From contig NZ_CP044427.1 of NCBI RefSeq assembly GCF_008843165.1, positions 3,475,412-3,539,411 on the forward strand: DNA of 64,000 nt, in the 5' to 3' direction. Each line of letters begins with the position of its first letter. Position 1 is the stretch's first letter. Below are positions 41,614 to 50,839 of this stretch, in pieces. This stretch comes from Ornithinimicrobium pratense (GTDB lineage Bacteria; Actinomycetota; Actinomycetes; Actinomycetales; Dermatophilaceae). The notes under the pieces were generated by a model. That model was not told the DNA's origin. It made no database searches and worked only from the letters and a program-made list of their open reading frames with translations. The position numbers were made by a program, and so were the translations under genes.

Positions 41614-43041
41614 ATGCCGCTCTCCCGGGACCGCACGCGCCGCGACGTGCCTTGGCGCGTGCCCTCCTGGTCCGACCCGGTGGTGCGCAGCGCGACCGGC
41701 GTGCTCGGCGGCCCGGCCGGGCGGTATGCCGTGGTGGGGGCGCGAGGGCTGGCCGGGGTCGCGGCCGCGGTGGTCCTGCTCGGCACGCTGAACCTGGCGC
41801 TGGCGGTGTGGACCAAGGGGCACTGCCTGCTCAAGGGCTGGAGCACGCCCGACCAGTTCTGGCGGGGCTGCTACTCCGACCTGCCGGTGGTGCACGTCAG
41901 CTCGCCCTTGGCCGAGGGGCTGCTGCCGTGGGCGGGCGAGTCGCCCTCCAACCAGCCGCCCCTGCCCGGGCTGGTGATGTGGCTGATCTCCCTGGCCTCC
42001 CCCGCCACCGGCACCGGGGTGACGGCGCAGCAGTGGACCCTGGTGCTGTGGGCGGCGCTCTGCGTGCCGCTGCTGGCCGCGGGGGTCCTGGCCGCGGTGG
42101 CCCTTCAGCCGCGCCGGCCCTGGCAGGCGGCCCACCTGGCGCTCAGCCCGGTGCTGGCCCTGCTGGTCCTCGTCTCGACCGACCTGCTCGGCATCACGCT
42201 CACGCTGCTGGCGCTCTGGGCCTGGCACAGGGAGCGCAGCTGGCTGGCCGGTGCGCTGCTCGGGCTGGCGCTCCTGGTGCGGCCCTTCCCCCTGCTGGTG
42301 CTCGCCGCGATGGTGCTCCTGGCCTGGCGGCACCGGCAACGGCTGCGGGTCATGCAGGTCCTGGTCGGTGCGGCGCTGGGGGCGCTGCTCGTCCTCGTGC
42401 CCCTGCTGACCGTCGAGCCGCAGGCGTTGACCGGTCTACGGCAGTGGTGGGGCCAGGGCGCCGGCTACGGCGCCCTGCAGATGGTGCCCCAGCTCCTGGG
42501 CGCCCGCCTCATCGCACCGGCCACGGTCGCGATCGCAGTCACGGGGTGGGTGGCCGCCCTGGTGCTCGGCGCGTGGCTGACCCGGCGCCCCGGGCGGGCA
42601 CCCGTGGGCGTGGTCCAGCTGAGCGCCGTCATGTTGCTGGTGGTCGTGCTCACCGCCCCGTCGCTGTCGGTGCAGTCCGGTCTGTGGCTGCTGCCGTTGC
42701 TGGCGCTGTCCGCCCGGCCCTGGTGGGAGCACCTGGTCTGGGCGCTGGCCGAGGCGCTGCACTTCCTGGCGACCTGGCTGCACATCGCCTTCGGCAGCGA
42801 CCCCGGCCGGGGGCTGCCGCCCGAGGCGTACGCGCTCGTGGTGCTGCTGCGCGCAGCAGCCTGGGCTTGGCTCCTGTGGCGGATCTGGGCCACCGCGCCG
42901 GTCCGATGGCGGACCCCCGCGGATCAGCCGCCGAGCTCGCTCCCGCGCTCGAGTGAGGTGGATGCGGACTCGCCGAGCACGGCGAGGGCGACCAACGGTG
43001 CCACCTCGGCCTCGACGACGTCGCGCAAGGAGCGGATGTAG
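41614..43041 (+). CDS. GT87/DUF2029-like membrane mannosyltransferase
   Basis: Polytopic protein of 475 residues with about 10-11 helices, homologous in position to the membrane protein next to ponA1 in mycobacteria and compatible with the GT-C polyprenol-phosphate-mannose transferases (GT87/DUF2029). The helices LLGLALLVRPFPLLVLAAMV and LWLLPLLALSARPWWEHLVW show the pattern. Residues from about 436 to 475 (SSLPRSSEVDADSPSTARAT) are low-complexity and lie in the 118-base antisense overlap with the acyltransferase gene, suggesting loss of the original stop codon. Substrate unproven. Confidence 0.83.
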   Translation: MPLSRDRTRRDVPWRVPSWSDPVVRSATGVLGGPAGRYAVVGARGLAGVAAAVVLLGTLNLALAVWTKGHCLLKGWSTPDQFWRGCYSDLPVVHVSSPLAEGLLPWAGESPSNQPPLPGLVMWLISLASPATGTGVTAQQWTLVLWAALCVPLLAAGVLAAVALQPRRPWQAAHLALSPVLALLVLVSTDLLGITLTLLALWAWHRERSWLAGALLGLALLVRPFPLLVLAAMVLLAWRHRQRLRVMQVLVGAALGALLVLVPLLTVEPQALTGLRQWWGQGAGYGALQMVPQLLGARLIAPATVAIAVTGWVAALVLGAWLTRRPGRAPVGVVQLSAVMLLVVVLTAPSLSVQSGLWLLPLLALSARPWWEHLVWALAEALHFLATWLHIAFGSDPGRGLPPEAYALVVLLRAAAWAWLLWRIWATAPVRWRTPADQPPSSLPRSSEVDADSPSTARATNGATSASTTSRKERM

Positions 43042-45431
43042 GTCGCGGACAAGTGGTTGCTGTCCCGCCACACCACCACGCCGCCGACGATCGGGCTGCA
43101 CGTACGTCCGGGACAGGTGGCATCGGTGAAGTCGAGGATCGGCAGCTCGGGCACCCGCTCCGCGAGGAGGTCGTGACCGGTCCCGGCCCTGGCCAGCCCA
43201 TCAGCCCGGGCGAAGGCGCACTGGGGGACGTCGTCCTGGTGCTCCGCCAGGCATGCCGGCACGTCGAACGGGGCACGGGGGACGTCGCGGATGAGCGCGG
43301 GTAGCGCGCCTGTCTGCGCCACTTGCTGCACCCGGGCCGCCAGCCCGTCGGCCACGGCCTCTGCACCCGTCCGGCCGTAGGAGGCGGAGGAGAGCAGGAC
43401 GAGGTCGGGCTGCTGCTCCTCGAGGGTCTCGGTGAGCCCCTCCTGCCACTGGCTGCACTGGGTGTAGTCGCCCGCCTGGCCGCTGCGCCGCACGACTAGA
43501 CCCTGCGCGGGCGGGCAGGAGGACTTGGTTAGGACCAGCACCCGCCAGCCCCGGTCGCGGCCAATCTCGTCGAGCGCCGTCACCCACATCCCCGCGTGAC
43601 TGTCCCCGGCCAGCGCGATGGTGACCTCACCGTCGGGGTCCCCTGCCTCACAGACACCGACGTCGGTGTCGGTGAGGCTGACGAAGCAGCCCTCTGGACG
43701 CAGCACGGGACGGTCGTCCGGCACCTGCTCCAGGGGGACGGCCAGGTCACCCACGGTGCGGGGGATCTCCACCTGCGGTAGCGGCTCGCCGAGCGTGGCC
43801 GAGACGGCCGCGCCTTGCGCGGCGACCTCTTGCGGGTCCCGGCCGGGTGCGGCGGTCCTGGCCGGGCCGTCACCGGGTCCGGCCGTCGCCCCCGACCCGT
43901 CCGGGGTCGGGGCGGCGTCGGGTCCCGCGCCGGGTGCGTCATCGTCCGACGGGTCGTCGCCGACGAGCAGGTCGTCCTCCGGCGTGAGAGTCCCGGCCCC
44001 GACCGGCTCGCGCAGCTCGTCCACGACGGCCGGGGTGCGCCACTGCGCATCCGCCCTCGTCGCGGAAGAGGGGGCTGAGGCGAGCACCACCACACCGAGG
44101 AGGGCACCGGTGAGGATGCAGTTGAGCCCGAGCCGCAGGGTCCGCCAGGTGACCGCGGCCGCTGGCAGCTGCCCGGCGAGCGTCCGGCCGTGCCGTCGGA
44201 CCGGGTCCTCGATATAGCGGAACGACAGCCAGGCCGGCACCACGGAGACCAGCACCGCGAGCAGGCCCCACTGGACGGGCAGCACGTCCGGTCCGCCCCG
44301 GCCCACCCCCGCCAGGTCGGCGGCGATGGCGACGAACGGCCAATGCCACAGGTAGAGGCTGTAGGACAACCGGCCTACCCACTGCAGCAGCACGTGTCGC
44401 AGCACCGCCACCGGCCCCCACGGCCCGGCCGCCGGACCGGCGATCAGCACCATGGCGGTGCCGACGGTCGGCAGCAGCGCCCAGGTGCCCGGGAAGGGGG
44501 TGTCGGCGTCGATGAGGAGGAGCGAGGCCGCGACCATGCCCAGACCGCCCCAGCCGACGGCCGCGGCGAGCGCCCGGGGGATCCTCGGCCAGGCCAGCGC
44601 GCCGAGCGCGACCAGCGCACCGAGCATCAGCTCGAAGATCCGGGTGGGGGTGACGAAGTAGGCCGAGGGGTCCTGCTGGGTCCACCACCAGGAGAGCCAC
44701 AGCGACCCTGCGAACAGGGCCAGCGTGGTGGTCCAGGACAGCCGGGTGAACACCCGGGCCCGCCCCTTGGCCACCAGCAGGATGAGCAAGAGCAGGATCG
44801 GCCAGATGAGGTAGAACTGCTCCTCGACGGCGAGCGACCAGTAGTGCTGCAGCGGGCTGGGTGCCCGTTCCAGGTCGAGGTAGTCCACCGAGCGCGAGGC
44901 CATGCGCCAGTTGACGAGGAAGGTGGCCGAGGCGAGCAGGTCCCCCCCGATCTCGGCCCACCGGCTGCGCGGGAGGAGAAGCAGGGTGAGCACCGCGGTG
45001 CCGACGAGCGCGGTCAGCGCCGCCGGCAGCAGTCGGCGGGCGCGCCGCGCGTAGAACCGGCCGATGTCGATCCGTCCCCGCTCTCGCGCCTCCTCCAGGA
45101 GCAAGGAGCTCATCAGGAAACCGCTGACCACGAAGAAGACGTCCACGCCGGTGAACCCCCCGGGGAACCAGGCCACCCCGGCATGCCAGAGCAGCACTCC
45201 CAGCACCGCGACGGCCCGCAGCCCTTCGATGTCGGCGCGGAAGTGACGGGGCACGGGCGGGATCCGCAGCGCGTGCCGCGCCGCTTGCAGGGCGAGGTGC
45301 CGCCGACGGGTCAACGGCTGGTCAACGGGAGCCGGCTCCGCAGGCTCACCGGGGAGGGCGACCGGGTCCCCGGTAGCGACGGCAGGGTCCCCGCTGGGTG
45401 GGGGCTCAGGGGGTCTGAGGTTGCTGCTCAC
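42924..45431 (-). CDS. Membrane O-acyltransferase with SGNH domain (OafA/acyltransferase 3 family)
   Basis: Protein of 835 residues. The acyltransferase-3 domain (about 60-440, about 10-11 helices) has FRADIEGLRAVAVLGVLLWH, PGGFTGVDVFFVVSGFL and SYSLYLWHWP. A linker rich in Pro/Gly/Asp leads to a C-terminal extracytoplasmic SGNH hydrolase-like domain with GDSHAGMW and the closing DSNHLS dyad. Such proteins transfer acetyl groups to surface glycans. The GTG at 45431 overlaps the upstream stop as GTGA. Likely modifies the polysaccharide built by the neighbouring locus. Confidence 0.92.
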   Translation of the reverse strand: MSSNLRPPEPPPSGDPAVATGDPVALPGEPAEPAPVDQPLTRRRHLALQAARHALRIPPVPRHFRADIEGLRAVAVLGVLLWHAGVAWFPGGFTGVDVFFVVSGFLMSSLLLEEARERGRIDIGRFYARRARRLLPAALTALVGTAVLTLLLLPRSRWAEIGGDLLASATFLVNWRMASRSVDYLDLERAPSPLQHYWSLAVEEQFYLIWPILLLLILLVAKGRARVFTRLSWTTTLALFAGSLWLSWWWTQQDPSAYFVTPTRIFELMLGALVALGALAWPRIPRALAAAVGWGGLGMVAASLLLIDADTPFPGTWALLPTVGTAMVLIAGPAAGPWGPVAVLRHVLLQWVGRLSYSLYLWHWPFVAIAADLAGVGRGGPDVLPVQWGLLAVLVSVVPAWLSFRYIEDPVRRHGRTLAGQLPAAAVTWRTLRLGLNCILTGALLGVVVLASAPSSATRADAQWRTPAVVDELREPVGAGTLTPEDDLLVGDDPSDDDAPGAGPDAAPTPDGSGATAGPGDGPARTAAPGRDPQEVAAQGAAVSATLGEPLPQVEIPRTVGDLAVPLEQVPDDRPVLRPEGCFVSLTDTDVGVCEAGDPDGEVTIALAGDSHAGMWVTALDEIGRDRGWRVLVLTKSSCPPAQGLVVRRSGQAGDYTQCSQWQEGLTETLEEQQPDLVLLSSASYGRTGAEAVADGLAARVQQVAQTGALPALIRDVPRAPFDVPACLAEHQDDVPQCAFARADGLARAGTGHDLLAERVPELPILDFTDATCPGRTCSPIVGGVVVWRDSNHLSATYIRSLRDVVEAEVAPLVALAVLGESASTSLERGSELGG

Positions 45432-46000
45432 CGGGCCCCCTCGGGCACGGTGGCAGGGTGGTCCCGCAGCCAGACGCGGTGCGCGCCCTCCACCCACAGC
45501 GCACCGGCGAGCGCCACCACCCCCAGCCAGGCCCACCACAGCGTGCGCGGCCGGAGCGGCTCGGTCGGGACGGTGGCTGTGCTCAGCACGGAGTAGTCGA
45601 CGTCTGGGTGATCGCGCAGGATGAGGGCGACTGCGGTGTCGGCGGCGAGCGCCGCCAGACGCGGGTCGGTGGCGGTGGCCCGCACCGCGACGTCCAGCCG
45701 CTCATCGTCCTGGCCCACCTCCAGACCCAGGTTCCCCCGCACGTGCGGCCCCAGCTCGATCTCGTCCTCCACCGCACCCACCATTCCCGGATCGGACAGC
45801 GCCACGCTCGCTCGGTCGGCGTCGAGCCCGGTGGGGGCCAAGAGCGTGGCCTCAGCGGCGAACCGGTCTTCGCGCAGCACCTCCGCACCACCGACCACCA
45901 GCGCGGCGAGCAGCACGAGGGTGATCCAGGGCAACCCCGCGACCCGGTGCATCCAATGCCGAGGCGCCTCGGAGTGCCGTGGCCGACGGCGCCTACCCAT
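45428..46000 (-). CDS. Wzz-like chain-length determinant / polysaccharide co-polymerase
   Basis: Protein of 190 residues with two membrane helices (about 24-42 and 150-168) and an extracytoplasmic loop of about 110 residues, the topology of Wzz/co-polymerase proteins and of the membrane part of capsule tyrosine kinases. The loop region RFAAEATLLAPTGLDADRAS and LAALAADTAVALIL fits the family. No kinase domain is fused. The ATG at 46000 overlaps the cca stop by eight bases. Together with the acyltransferase gene it forms an envelope-modification pair tacked on downstream of cca. Confidence 0.75.
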   Translation of the reverse strand: MGRRRRPRHSEAPRHWMHRVAGLPWITLVLLAALVVGGAEVLREDRFAAEATLLAPTGLDADRASVALSDPGMVGAVEDEIELGPHVRGNLGLEVGQDDERLDVAVRATATDPRLAALAADTAVALILRDHPDVDYSVLSTATVPTEPLRPRTLWWAWLGVVALAGALWVEGAHRVWLRDHPATVPEGAR

Positions 46001-47609
46001 CCCCCGACTCCGGCTGCTCGGCCCACCACCGCAGCAGCTCGTCGCGGGCGGCCTCCCACCCGAGAGGACCCTGGTCGAGTCGCACGGCCAGCAGGTGCTT
46101 GTAGGCACGGCCGAGCACGGGACCCGGCCGGATGCCCAGGATCTCACCGATCTGGTGCCCGTCCAGGTCGGGCCGGACCGCGCTGAGCTCCTCCTCCTGC
46201 CGCAGCCGCTCGATCCGGCGCTCCAGGTCGTCGTAGCTGGCCGCGAGGCGGGCCGCCTTGCGGCGGTTGCGGGTGGTGCAGTCGGAGCGGGTGAGCTTGT
46301 GCAGCCGGCCCAGGAGCGGGCCGGCGTCGGTGATGTATCGACGCACCGCGCTGTCGGTCCATTCCCCACCGCCGTAGCCGTGGAAGCGCAGGTGCAGCTC
46401 GACCAGGCGCGAGACCGACCGGACCGTCTCCTTGTCGAAGCGCAACGCCCGCAACCGGGCGCGGGTCATCTTGGCCCCGACGATCTCGTGGTGGTGGAAG
46501 CTGACCCCGCCCCCCGGCTCGAAGCGACGGGTGGGCGGCTTGCCGATGTCGTGCAGCAGCGCGGCCAGGCGCAGGACCAGGTCGGGGCCGGGGACCACGT
46601 CGGGGTCCGGCTCGGCCTCGCGCTCCGCGTCCGGGCCCGCGTCAAGGTCTGCGTCAAGGTCTGCGTCGAGGTCTGCGTCGAGGTCTTTGTCGAGGTCTTT
46701 GTCGGGGTCTGTGTCGGGGTCCGCGGTGGGGTCGGTGGCGACCTGAGCGTCCACCGGCGGGTCCTCCAGGGCGATGGCCTGCTCCAGGACGGTGAGGCTG
46801 TGCTCGTAGACATCCTTGTGCCGGTGGTGCTCGTCCACCTCCAGGCGCAGCGCGGGCAGCTCGGGCAACACCTCGTCGGCCAGACCGGTCAAGACCATGA
46901 CCTCCAGGCCGGCACGGGGGTCGGGGGCGAGGATGAGCTTGACCAGCTCATCGCGCACCCGCTCGGCGGACACGATCGCCAGGCGGGGCGCCATACCCCG
47001 CATGGCTTCCAGCACCTCGGGTGCGGGCACCATGCCGAGCTGGGCGGCGAACCTCGCCGCCCGCATCATCCGCAGCGGGTCGTCGCCGAAGGAGATTTGG
47101 GGGGTATGCGGCGTGCGCAGCACCCGTCCGGCCAGGCTGGTCAGTCCCCCGTGCGGGTCGACGAAGGTCAGCTCGGGCAGGCGCAGGGCCATCGCGTTGA
47201 CGGTGAAGTCGCGCCGGACCAGGTCCTCCTCCAGGTTGTCGCCGAAGGCGACCACCGGCTTGCGTGAGGAGGCGTCGTAGGCGTCGGCCCGGTAGGTGGT
47301 GAACTCCAGGTGGTGCCTGCCCCGGCGGGCGCCGATGGTGCCGAAGTCGCGGCCCACGTCCCACGTGGTCTGTGCCCAGCCCTGCAGCACCTGCTCGATC
47401 TGGTCGGGTGAGGCGGAGGTGGCGAAGTCGAGGTCGGGTGAGGCGCGGCCCAGGAAGGCGTCCCGCACCGGGCCCCCGACGAGGGCGACCTCGTGCCCGG
47501 CTGTGGCGAAGCGCTCACCGATCTCGGTGAGCAGCGGCAGCGTCGGGGTCAGGTGGCGCAGGGCGCGCAGGAGCAACGCGGCGTCGGTCTGGTCGGTGGG
47601 TGCGGGCAT
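45993..47609 (-). CDS. cca: CCA tRNA nucleotidyltransferase with acidic repeat insertion
   Basis: Adds or repairs the 3' CCA of tRNA; 538 residues, longer than the roughly 480 of mycobacterial PcnA. The nucleotidyltransferase motif is ALVGGPVRDAFLGRASPDLD, followed by FTVNAMALRLPE and DPLRMMRAARFAAQL. The C-terminal HD domain is split: HHRHKDVYEHSLTVLEQAI, then about 50 acidic residues made of D-x-D repeats, then LAALLHDIGKPPTRR. Divergent from the nudix gene as in the conserved actinobacterial block pcnA, mutT4, Rv3909, mviN. Function should be retained if the repeat loops out of the fold. Confidence 0.94.
   Translation of the reverse strand: MPAPTDQTDAALLLRALRHLTPTLPLLTEIGERFATAGHEVALVGGPVRDAFLGRASPDLDFATSASPDQIEQVLQGWAQTTWDVGRDFGTIGARRGRHHLEFTTYRADAYDASSRKPVVAFGDNLEEDLVRRDFTVNAMALRLPELTFVDPHGGLTSLAGRVLRTPHTPQISFGDDPLRMMRAARFAAQLGMVPAPEVLEAMRGMAPRLAIVSAERVRDELVKLILAPDPRAGLEVMVLTGLADEVLPELPALRLEVDEHHRHKDVYEHSLTVLEQAIALEDPPVDAQVATDPTADPDTDPDKDLDKDLDADLDADLDADLDAGPDAEREAEPDPDVVPGPDLVLRLAALLHDIGKPPTRRFEPGGGVSFHHHEIVGAKMTRARLRALRFDKETVRSVSRLVELHLRFHGYGGGEWTDSAVRRYITDAGPLLGRLHKLTRSDCTTRNRRKAARLAASYDDLERRIERLRQEEELSAVRPDLDGHQIGEILGIRPGPVLGRAYKHLLAVRLDQGPLGWEAARDELLRWWAEQPESGDG
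46639..46734. repeat. 12-bp tandem repeat (about eight units) inside cca
   Basis: Units of the type GCGTC(A/G)AGGTCT on the plus strand, encoding D-L-D-A/D-L-D-K type tetrapeptides on the minus strand. The first four units are nearly identical and the last four diverge, as in an expanding minisatellite. The insertion interrupts the HD domain of cca. Confidence 0.92.
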
Positions 47610-47713
47610 AGCAGGTCAAGGGTAGTCGGCGCTGGTGGACACCCCGTTCGCCGTCCTCGCGACGCCCGCGTGGATGCCTGTCCTCCTGCGGCCGCACTGG
47701 TTATGGTGGGGTG

Positions 47714-48199
47714 ATGACCATGACATCGCCGCGTTCGCAGCCTGCGGCGCGACGGCTGCCGTCGGTCAATGAGACGTCGGCCGGGGGCGTGGTCATCGAC
47801 GTGCACGAAGGGCGCGCCAGGATCGCCATCATCGCCCGGCACAACCGGTCGGGCCGGCTGGAGTGGTGCCTGCCCAAGGGGCACGTCGAGCCGGGTGAGA
47901 CGCTGGTCGAGACGGCCGAGCGGGAGGTGGCCGAGGAGACCGGCATCGAGGGGCGGGTGCTGGTCAGCCTGGGCATTATCGAGTACTGGTTCACCACCCC
48001 CTCGCACCGGATCCACAAGATGGTGCACCACTACCTGCTCGAGGCCACCGGGGGACGGCTCACGATCGCGAACGACCCCGACCAAGAGGCGGTCGACGCG
48101 ATCTGGGTGCCCCTGGACGAGGTGCATCGCAAGCTCACCTTCCCTAACGAGCGCCGCATCGCCCGCGAGGCGTGGCAACGCCTGACCCGGACCGCCTGA
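47714..48199 (+). CDS. NUDIX hydrolase (MutT4-like)
   Basis: Protein of 161 residues hydrolysing nucleoside diphosphate-linked substrates. The nudix box begins GHVEPGETLVETAEREV and continues AEETGI, with all catalytic Glu residues present. A further SAGGVVIDVHEGRARIAIIA strand opens the fold. TATGGT at 47702-47707 ends six bases before ATG 47714, suggesting a leaderless transcript; GTG 47711 is the alternative. Orthologous in position to Rv3908, between pcnA and the DUF6049-like gene. The true substrate is unknown. Confidence 0.93.
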   Translation: MTMTSPRSQPAARRLPSVNETSAGGVVIDVHEGRARIAIIARHNRSGRLEWCLPKGHVEPGETLVETAEREVAEETGIEGRVLVSLGIIEYWFTTPSHRIHKMVHHYLLEATGGRLTIANDPDQEAVDAIWVPLDEVHRKLTFPNERRIAREAWQRLTRTA

Positions 48200-48205
48200 C
48201 CGGCC

Positions 48206-50839
48206 GTGACCCCGACGACCCGCCGACGAGCGTGGGCGGCACGTCCCCCGCGTCTGCCCGTCCTGCTGACGGCACCGCTGCTGGCCGTGCTGGTCACCTC
48301 GGGGGTAGGGGCCGAGCCAGTGGGTGCATCGGTGGGTACCTCGCCGGACAGCGACAGCGACAGCGACAGGGACGGGAACGGGGACGGGGACGCAGGGCTC
48401 CGCATCCTGCTGGACGAGGTGGACCCGGTCGTGGCCCGGCCGGGCCAGCCGGTGACGCTGCGGGGGCGCCTGGTCAACGAGGGCCCGGACGTGAGCCGGC
48501 TCAACCTGATCACCGTGGCTGCCGCTATGGGCCCGCTGACCTCGCGGGCCGATGTCGCCGGCTGGGTCGAGGGGACCGACCCCCGGTCGGCGTCCTGGGT
48601 GCTGGGGGACGACGCCCTGGGAGCCGTCATCCCGCCCGGCGGCCAGGACGAGTTCGAGGTGACCGTGCCCGGCTCCTCGCTGCAGTTCCTGCCGGCCACC
48701 CCGGCCATGCTCGGCGTGGAGCTGGTCGCCTCGGCCGAGGAAGAGACCGACCGGGTCCCCGTGCCCGACGGCCCCGCGCCAGCGGTGCTGCGCACGGTCC
48801 TCACCACCACGGGGCAGCCCTCGGTGGACGTGCCGCTGGAGACCACCTGGCTGGTGCCGCTCACCTTGCCCCCCGACGCGGAGCTGTCCAGCCCGGACGA
48901 CACCGAGCACACCGCCGCCTGGCTAGCGGCGGTGGGACAGGACTCATCGGTGCGCCAGTGGCTGGAGCACCTAACCGTGCCGGAGGTGACCTGGTGGGTC
49001 GACCCCGCCGCACTCGTGGCGCACCAACCCGCCGAGGCCCTCGTGGTGCCCGGGCCGGAGGAGGACGCTGAGCCGACCGCCCCGCCGGCGGTGAGCGAAC
49101 CGCCCGAGCCGACCGGTCCCGATGACAAGACCGACGAGACCGACGAATCCGGGCAGACCGGAACACCGACCCCGCCCGAGGACATGGACCGGGAGACTGC
49201 GGAGCCGGTGACGGCGCAGCCCACGGGCACCGGGCCCAGCGCGCCGTCGGTCCCCGGACGGCCAGACGGCGACAACGACAGCGACGGCGACGACGACAAC
49301 GACGGCGAGGACAGCACCGCCTCCCCCGAGGACGGGACCGACACCGGACCGGCACCTGCCCCTCCGCCGGAGACCGGGCCCACCAGCGAGCCAGGGCCGA
49401 ACCCAGAGCCGGACCCAGAGCCCGAGCCGGAGACCCTCGAGGAGGCCCTGGCCCAGTTACGCCTGATGCTCGCCGAGGTGGATCCACAGCTGCTGTGGTG
49501 GCTGCCCACCGACGACCCCGACCTGGGGCTCCTGGTGACCGAGACCGACGCGGTGCCGACCGCCGTGGCCGACGACCTGCTGACCCGGCTGCCTGAGCAG
49601 GCACCGCCCGCCGTGGTGCAGCTGCTGCGGCAGGGTCGGCAGAACGTCGCCTGGCCCGCGCTCGCCGCTCCCACCGCAAGCGACGTCGCGGCGATCTCGG
49701 ACCTCTACGCACGCACCCGAGAAGGGGGCCTTCGAGCCGTGCTGGTGCCAAGAGAGTCGTTCACCGCCGACTCGACCGCGCCACCCCGCCTCGGAGCGGT
49801 CCCCCTGGGTGACTCCCCGGACGTCGTCGCCATCGGCGCAGACTCCTGGACCAGCGGCCTGGTGGCGGCCAGCGGCAGCGACGCCGAGGAGCACGGTGCG
49901 GGCGCGGCGGCACAACGGCTCCTGGCCCACACGCTGGGCACCTGGCTGGAGGCCCCGGCTAGCCCTCGCACCCTCGTCATCGCCCCGCCCCGCGGCGCGG
50001 AGGTCCCTGCCGAGGTGCTCGACCAGCTGAGCGAGGGCTGGGCGCGAGCGCAGTGGCTGTCACCGGTCAGCGCCCAGGAGGTGCTGGACCGGGCCGAGGA
50101 CGCCGACCCGGTCGGGTTGAGCGGCATCGCGCCAGAGGAGGAGGTCCTGGGGCCCCTGTCCGACCTGGTGGTCCCCTCCGCCAGCCCGGTCCTCACCTCG
50201 CGGGCCCGCGACCTGGTCCGGCTGCAGGAGGATCTGGACGGCCTGTCCCAGATCCTGCGTGACACCGACGCCCTCCGCTCCTGGGAGCCTGTGCTCGACG
50301 CCCAGTGGTCGACGCGGTGGCGCCAGGACGAGGACGTGTGGGTGTCGACCTGGCGCACCCTGCGGCACGAGGTGGCCAGCACCCGCGACGCGGTCTACCT
50401 GCTGCCGAGCAGCGTGAACTTCCTCGCCGACCAGGGCGTCATCCACCTCACCGTCGTCAACGACCTGCCGGTGGCGGTCGAGAACGTCCAGCTCCGGCTG
50501 CGGCCCAGCAATGGCCGGTTGCAGGTCACCGGGCAGCCGGACCCGGTCGACGTGGGGCCCGGCAGCCGGGCCAGCGTCCCCTTCCAGGCCCGCTCCATCA
50601 CCCGCGGCGAGACCGTCCTGCACGTGCGGATCACCGCCCCGGACGGCACCCCGCTCGGTGAGGACGCCGAGGTCAACGTCCGCGTGCAGCCGACCGGCGT
50701 GTGGATCTACTGGGTGCTGGGCGGCCTGGCCGGGCTGGTGCTCGTGCTGGGCCTGCGCCGGGCCCTCACCTCATCCTCCCGCAGGACGGCATACCCTGGC
50801 TCGTCCCCCGCCCCCGGCTCCGAGGAGCGCCCGCAGTGA
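48206..50839 (+). CDS. DUF6049-like secreted/membrane protein upstream of murJ
   Basis: Protein of 877 residues in the position of mycobacterial Rv3909. Signal peptide about 1-37 (LPVLLTAPLLAVLVTSGVGA). The large extracytoplasmic region has an Ig-like N-terminal part (PGQPVTLRGRLVNEG) and two Asp/Ser/Pro-rich low-complexity inserts (about 46-65 and 285-410). A helical/alpha-beta region follows (EEALAQLRLMLAEVDPQLLW), then a beta-rich domain and one C-terminal membrane helix (about 833-854). GTG at 48206 lies six bases after the nudix stop. The stop overlaps the murJ start as GTGA. Probably acts with MurJ in envelope assembly, inferred from conserved linkage only. Confidence 0.87.
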   Translation: MTPTTRRRAWAARPPRLPVLLTAPLLAVLVTSGVGAEPVGASVGTSPDSDSDSDRDGNGDGDAGLRILLDEVDPVVARPGQPVTLRGRLVNEGPDVSRLNLITVAAAMGPLTSRADVAGWVEGTDPRSASWVLGDDALGAVIPPGGQDEFEVTVPGSSLQFLPATPAMLGVELVASAEEETDRVPVPDGPAPAVLRTVLTTTGQPSVDVPLETTWLVPLTLPPDAELSSPDDTEHTAAWLAAVGQDSSVRQWLEHLTVPEVTWWVDPAALVAHQPAEALVVPGPEEDAEPTAPPAVSEPPEPTGPDDKTDETDESGQTGTPTPPEDMDRETAEPVTAQPTGTGPSAPSVPGRPDGDNDSDGDDDNDGEDSTASPEDGTDTGPAPAPPPETGPTSEPGPNPEPDPEPEPETLEEALAQLRLMLAEVDPQLLWWLPTDDPDLGLLVTETDAVPTAVADDLLTRLPEQAPPAVVQLLRQGRQNVAWPALAAPTASDVAAISDLYARTREGGLRAVLVPRESFTADSTAPPRLGAVPLGDSPDVVAIGADSWTSGLVAASGSDAEEHGAGAAAQRLLAHTLGTWLEAPASPRTLVIAPPRGAEVPAEVLDQLSEGWARAQWLSPVSAQEVLDRAEDADPVGLSGIAPEEEVLGPLSDLVVPSASPVLTSRARDLVRLQEDLDGLSQILRDTDALRSWEPVLDAQWSTRWRQDEDVWVSTWRTLRHEVASTRDAVYLLPSSVNFLADQGVIHLTVVNDLPVAVENVQLRLRPSNGRLQVTGQPDPVDVGPGSRASVPFQARSITRGETVLHVRITAPDGTPLGEDAEVNVRVQPTGVWIYWVLGGLAGLVLVLGLRRALTSSSRRTAYPGSSPAPGSEERPQ

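Noticed and set aside
40815..41846. Minus-strand Ser/Val/Gly repeat protein
   Set aside because: It is the reverse reading of the Thr/Glu/Pro tail of the penicillin-binding protein.
39181..42339. 1052-codon frame antisense to the PBP and GT87-like genes
   Set aside because: PBP catalytic motifs are unequivocal on the plus strand; the minus frame is a shadow.
46639..46734. CRISPR array
   Set aside because: Units are 12 bp, contiguous and in-frame in cca; there are no spacers and no cas genes.
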